Assembly: GCA_002408385.1 (NCBI GenBank)
Contig: DHSB01000243.1
Location: 1-10,178, forward strand
Reading direction: 5' to 3'
Source: Myxococcales bacterium UBA5297
GTDB lineage: Bacteria; Myxococcota; Myxococcia; Myxococcales; UBA5297
Length of the DNA: 10,178 bases
In this document: one piece after another, positions 7,231 to 10,178 of the stretch
Position numbering within the stretch: the first letter of the stretch is position 1
Layout of the letters: every line of letters starts with the position of its first letter
Translations under genes and position numbers: made by a program
Notes under the pieces: generated by a model
Databases searched by the model: none
Told to the model about the DNA's origin: nothing
What the model saw: the letters and a program-made list of their open reading frames with translations, nothing else

Positions 7231-7311
7231 ATGAGACGCCCGCTGGATCTTTTGGGCGGCTCGCCCTTTCTTCCGCGGGGACCCTCAAGGACATGTTCCG
7301 CCTCGTCCTAA
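7231..7311 (+). CDS. Possible 26-codon small ORF
   Basis: An ATG at 7231 is preceded by GAGGAGG (7217-7223) with 7-nt spacing, the strongest ribosome binding site in the window. It encodes 26 residues starting MRRPLDLLGGSPFLP and ends with TAA at 7309-7311, whose TA falls inside the left arm of the inverted repeat at 7308. It may be a leader peptide, the 5' remnant of a broken gene, or a small protein. No family is recognised, and there is no long ORF in this frame afterwards. Confidence 0.35.
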   Translation: MRRPLDLLGGSPFLPRGPSRTCSASS

Positions 7312-7338
7312 AGGACATGGACGGCGCATGTCCTTTAG
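7308..7338. repeat. 12-bp perfect inverted repeat (AAGGACATG element)
   Basis: CTAAAGGACATG (7308-7319) and CATGTCCTTTAG (7327-7338) form a perfect 12-bp stem with a 7-nt loop. A third copy of the core, CAAGGACATG (7286-7295), lies upstream in direct orientation. A second hairpin, ATCCGCC at 7341-7347 and GGCGGAT at 7357-7363, follows at once. There is no T-tract, so this looks more like a repeat element, operator or RNA structure than a terminator, though it lies 57 bp past the end of the minus-strand gene at 7396. Confidence 0.6.
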
Positions 7339-7395
7339 AAATCCGCCGTAATTCCTGGCGGATGCGCATGGCGAGCCACGCCAGTGAGCGGGGAA

Positions 7396-8520
7396 TCACC
7401 GCTTGTGTCCTTGTGTCTCGACGAGCCTGTAGGTGCGCCACCTCCGCTCGCCCTGGAAGCTCACCACCCCCTCCTTCCCCAGGGCATCGAGCGCCCGCGC
7501 GAGCGTCTTCTCGTGGATCTCCCGCCCGATCCGGCGATGGATATCGGACCGCCCGGAGTCGGGATAGCGCTCCAGATCCTCGAGGATGAGCGCCCGGAGC
7601 CGATGGGGCTGTACGCGCTTCAAGGTTGTGACTCCGTCGAGGCCCGCCGCGCGCAGCAGCTCCGGCGGCACGAAGTAGCGCGTCGCCTTCGTCCGCCCCG
7701 ACTTCTTGATGAGATCCAACTCGAGCAGCCGCGCCGTCCACGCCCGAAGCGCGACCGGGTCGTCGAGCTCGAGCCGCTCGGCGAGCTCGACAGCGGAAAG
7801 GCCCTCCGTCTGCGCGAGCATCGCGAAGGCGATTCGCTCTCGCTGGCTGAGCTGGAACCTCTGGTCAGCCTCGGCGAGGAGCTGGATGACTCCGGGCTGG
7901 ATCACGCGTCGAGGGACCGTGACCTGCACCGAGTCCGCGCCCTCGGTGGCAGTCGGCGCCGCGCGGCCGCTGGCGAGCAGGCGCTCGTAGATGAGGTCGA
8001 AGCCACTGCCCTCGCGCTCCATCAGCTTCAGGTCGTGGAAGACGCGGGCAAGTCCGTCGTTCCGCCGCCGACTCGCGTGCAGGATGTTTCGTGGAGTCAC
8101 TCCGAGCGGCAGAGGCCCCGGGTTCACAACCTCCAGCCGGTCGGGATGAAGGTTGAGGAAGATGTCGCCGCGCTGAGTGTACGGGCGGTGCACGAGAGCG
8201 TTGACCAGCAGCTCGCGAACCACCGCCTCGTCGAACGCCGGCAGCTTGGTTCGGAACATCCCATCGGGCAGCTCGTAGCTCTCGCGGAAGTCCGCTGCTG
8301 CTCCCAGACCGCGTCGATCAACTCGATGGGCGACAGCGTGTAGTCGTCCCAGACGAGCTTGCTGACCTTCGTGCTGCGCTCGTCATACTTGATGGCCTGC
8401 ACGTTGGCACAGAGGGCTGAACGCTTTTCCAATCCCACCCAGTATGAGCAACCTTGCATCGCAGGTCCGCGTCTCCTACCTCCGGCAGTCGCTTCCGGAT
8501 GAAGGTCGGCAGCACGCCGT
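7396..8520 (-). pseudogene. Decayed AlbA/HATPase_c_4-type ATP-binding protein gene
   Basis: The longest open part (287 aa, from 8259) is the C-terminal portion of a RecG-like/Schlafen-AlbA-type regulator. It contains an HATPase_c_4-like segment (VVRELLVNALVHRPYTQRGD at 13-32, DRLEVVNPGPLPLGV, a GSGF motif at 84-87) and two winged-helix-like regions (about 138-195 and 215-280). Upstream the protein continues in other frames: KLVWDDYTLSPIELIDAVW (about 8300-8365) in a second frame, and VLPTFIRKRLPEVGDADL (about 8460-8515) in a third. The first shift falls at about 8288-8303 and needs one extra base to restore DFRESYELPDGMF; the second, at about 8445-8475, also seems to include a small deletion. 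The expected N-terminal AlbA_2 domain is absent. The gene is probably inactive, unless the indels are assembly errors. Confidence 0.7.
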
Positions 8521-9900
8521 TCGCTCGATCCCGCCTTTCGCCTCGGCGAGCTTGCGCTCGTAGGTCGATTGCCGGTGGCGATCAAGTGAGCGTGGTTCGC
8601 GCCAGAGCGACTGCCCGTAGTGCTGTGCCCACAGGCAGGGTTCGCTGACTTGGAATTTGTCCCAGACGCAAAGCAGCTCGGCGGCGAGCGCGGTGTCGAG
8701 CGGCTTCTTCCGAGAGCGAAAGGCGCTCGAGAAAGCGAGCGTCGGCGTCCGGCATGACGATCCCTCGAGGAACTTCAGGAAACCCTGAACGGCGCTCTGG
8801 CCTGCGTTGTTGATCAGGATGGGCGCTTCCGAGAACCGCAGCGGCATCTGCCCTTCCCACTGGGCCTCTCGTCTCCGCCCGTGGTCCACGACCTTCACCG
8901 GCGGCGTGACCATGACGAGCCGCACCTCGCCCCGGCCTCCCTGGACGAAGGCAAGCCGCGCGCCCGTCGCGGACTCGTCCAGGAGCAGGTTCCTGTTATG
9001 GCAATCGGTCAGGCCGAAGCTGCCGAACTCGTAGAGCGGGTCGGTGCGGCAGTCTTGAGCGCTGCTTGGTTGGCGCAGCATCACCACGATGACGCGCCCG
9101 TCGCCGAGGGCGCCTCGCCCACGGTGCTGGGGAATCGGGTTGTTCGTCGCAACCAGCTCGGGGTTCTGCCGCTCGAGCCAGCGCATGAAGCGGTCTGGTT
9201 TGTTGATCATCGGCGGGACGGCACTCCGCTGAATGAACCCGTCCTTGCACGACAGCCCACCCCACTGCTCGAGCAGGTCACGTCGCACGCGATAGGCTCC
9301 GTCCCGCAGCTCGCCAATTGGAAGGCAGAGGCGGAGTCGGCCGCTCTCGCCCGACGCGGCGTGCACGACGATGTCAGTCGGCGTCGGGCTTCGGCGCCGG
9401 GTATGCGCGTTCTCGCTGCGCCGGGCCTGCGTCACGACACCGGCAGGCTCAACAGAAGCGATTCGATAGAAGCCGATGATCGCGTAAAGCAGGCGGTGCT
9501 CGCAGGGGGAGACCGGACGGAGCCCCGCGTAGAAGACCAGAGCGTCCCCCGGCTCGAATTGAGCAATGCCGCGCCCGCGCCGTATCCCGTTGTCGCCGTA
9601 GGTGAGGCTCTCGAAATCCGGATCGAGGTGCATTCCCTGGTTGGCCAAGGCCTCCGGGAGCGCGACGTGCATCTGCTTTGCTTCGGGGTGCAGAGAAGAA
9701 AAGTGGCTTAGCGCCGGAAACACCTCTGAGTACGGCGTCGCTAGGCCCTTACCGAACGGCTCGCTTTCGGGGATCGGGACATAGATGAATTCACCAGTGA
9801 CCGGATCCACGGGCGCGTTCCATCCACCGAAGGCCTGGTCGATGCCTACGCGGATGAGCGCTACTCGGACTGGCTCCTTCTTCCTCGTTCGCGTCTGCAT
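8476..9900 (-). CDS. Nmad3-domain protein (nucleotide-modification associated)
   Basis: This is a 474-aa predicted protein. The ATG at 9900 is the only plausible start, although no good ribosome binding site precedes it. Residues about 11-255 match the Nmad3 pattern as I know it: RVALIRVGIDQAFGGWNAP (12-30), TGEFIYVPIPE, LTYGDNGIRRGRGI (99-112), PGDALVFYAGLRP, a SENAHTRR segment, and WGGLSCKDGFIQRSAVPP (213-230). Residues about 265-415 form a second conserved-looking domain with EFGSFGLTDCHNRNL (291-305) and SAFRSRKKPL. Nmad domains were proposed from gene neighbourhoods to act with modified-nucleotide or DNA-modification systems; the biochemistry is unproven. The last 60 residues (about 415-474) do not look native. 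From YERKLAEAKGG (447-457) on, the reading probably runs into the remnant of the next gene, so the true C-terminus may have been lost. Confidence 0.8.
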   Translation of the reverse strand: MQTRTRKKEPVRVALIRVGIDQAFGGWNAPVDPVTGEFIYVPIPESEPFGKGLATPYSEVFPALSHFSSLHPEAKQMHVALPEALANQGMHLDPDFESLTYGDNGIRRGRGIAQFEPGDALVFYAGLRPVSPCEHRLLYAIIGFYRIASVEPAGVVTQARRSENAHTRRRSPTPTDIVVHAASGESGRLRLCLPIGELRDGAYRVRRDLLEQWGGLSCKDGFIQRSAVPPMINKPDRFMRWLERQNPELVATNNPIPQHRGRGALGDGRVIVVMLRQPSSAQDCRTDPLYEFGSFGLTDCHNRNLLLDESATGARLAFVQGGRGEVRLVMVTPPVKVVDHGRRREAQWEGQMPLRFSEAPILINNAGQSAVQGFLKFLEGSSCRTPTLAFSSAFRSRKKPLDTALAAELLCVWDKFQVSEPCLWAQHYGQSLWREPRSLDRHRQSTYERKLAEAKGGIERTACCRPSSGSDCRR

Positions 9901-10084
9901 GCGAGGAAGGGTCGGCGACCGGTTCGGGCGTCGTCAAGCATCGCTGCGGCATCCGCTTGGCGAACACGAAGGGAAATCTGCAGCTCGCTCGGCGCTGAGG
10001 CCCAACCGGCGGCACGTGGTCGCACGAGACCAACGCCTATTGACGGTCCCGGGACCGGGAAGACACGCCACGGGACGCGCCCGC
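9901..10084. other. Short spacer between the tRNA terminator and the Nmad3 gene
   Basis: No gene is supported in these 184 bases. The promoter of the Nmad3 gene should lie here on the minus strand, but none stands out. If an integrated element lies downstream of the tRNA, its junction would be expected close to or within this stretch. Confidence 0.3.
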
Positions 10085-10121
10085 AAACGCAAAACGCCCG
10101 GCTCCTCAAAGGAACCAGGCG
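10085..10121 (-). terminator. Rho-independent terminator of tRNA-Gly
   Basis: On the minus strand an 11-bp stem (positions 10121-10111 pairing with 10105-10095, two G:U pairs, 5-nt loop) is followed by TTTTGCGTTTG. It lies about 10 nt beyond the tRNA 3' end, a typical tRNA terminator arrangement. Confidence 0.75.
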
Positions 10122-10131
10122 CTTTCTTGTG

Positions 10132-10178
10132 AGCGGGAAAAGGGATTTGAACCCTCGACCCTCGCCTTGGCAAGGCGA
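10132..10178 (-). tRNA. tRNA-Gly (anticodon GCC), 3' part only
   Basis: The minus strand at the window edge shows an anticodon arm (TCGCC, loop TTGCCAA, GGCGA), with GCC at 10169-10171 flanked by U33 and A37. A 5-nt variable loop (GGGTC) follows, then a T arm (GAGGG, TTCAAAT, CCCTT) and the 3' acceptor strand TTCCCGC with discriminator T at 10132. The 3' CCA is not encoded (TCAC follows). The D arm and 5' acceptor strand lie beyond the window. The stems pair fully, so the gene appears functional at this end. Confidence 0.93.

Larger units (their letters stand above)
6900..7395. other. Non-coding region with several dyads
   Basis: About 500 bases lie between two minus-strand genes, with no gene longer than about 30 codons supported. 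It contains a 7-bp hairpin CTCGGCT-TGC-AGCCGAG (7131-7147) followed by GTTTTC, a mini-ORF with a strong ribosome binding site (7231-7311), and tandem dyads at 7308-7338 and 7341-7363, described separately. A promoter for the 6899 gene probably lies near 6910-7000, but none could be assigned. Confidence 0.4.

Noticed and set aside
7384..8343. 319-aa plus-strand open frame opposite the ATPase remnant
   Set aside because: It is the antisense of the HATPase segment. Its Arg/Leu/Glu-rich composition is typical of a GC-rich shadow frame.
8881..9711. 276-aa plus-strand open frame opposite the Nmad3 gene
   Set aside because: The minus strand carries recognisable Nmad3 motifs; this frame has none.
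1..10178. CRISPR array
   Set aside because: No regularly spaced repeated units were seen anywhere in the window.

Overview
The window is GC-rich DNA that looks like an accessory or mosaic stretch of a myxobacterium-like (Myxococcota) chromosome. The main taxonomic clue is the secreted matrixin-type protease at 5331-6230, which ends in a MYXO-CTERM-like tail (GCAC, hydrophobic segment, Arg cluster). The compact overlapping gene pairs and strong GC preference at third codon positions fit that origin. All family names come from reading the translations; no database search was run.

Layout, left to right. (1) 39-725 (+): an unrecognised charged, helix-rich protein, closed by a perfect 13-bp hairpin terminator. 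(2) 1049-2969 (+): a two-gene overlapping operon. A 170-aa toxin-like protein is followed by a 472-aa XRE-HTH plus ImmA/IrrE-type zinc-peptidase protein, with an 11-bp overlap. This looks like a toxin-antitoxin or stress-switch module and is the best candidate for an undescribed system. (3) 3222-4151 (-): a CPBP (CAAX-type) intramembrane protease. (4) 4771-6230 (+): a secreted beta-rich protein and the MYXO-CTERM matrixin, overlapping by 4 bp. (5) 6297-6899 (-): a cysteine-rich cytosolic protein of unknown function, convergent with the matrixin. (6) 6900-7395: non-coding, with tandem hairpins and a 26-codon ORF behind a near-perfect ribosome binding site.

(7) 7396-9900 (-): a protein with an Nmad3 (nucleotide-modification-associated) domain, followed downstream by a decayed HATPase_c_4/AlbA-type ATPase-regulator gene. 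The ATPase gene is recognisable only by switching frame, and its N-terminal part is missing. (8) 10132-10178 (-): the 3' half of tRNA-Gly(GCC), cut by the window edge, with its own terminator. The tRNA lies immediately upstream of the Nmad3 region in the same direction, as expected if this end is a tRNA-anchored island.

How genes may work together (inference): the 1049/1551 pair is translationally coupled and probably forms one module. The 4771/5331 pair is probably a secreted protease with its partner, anchored or processed through the MYXO-CTERM tail. The divergent CPBP protease could be relevant to that tail, but it looks more like the widespread general CPBP type. The Nmad3/ATPase block looks like the residue of a defence or DNA-modification island.
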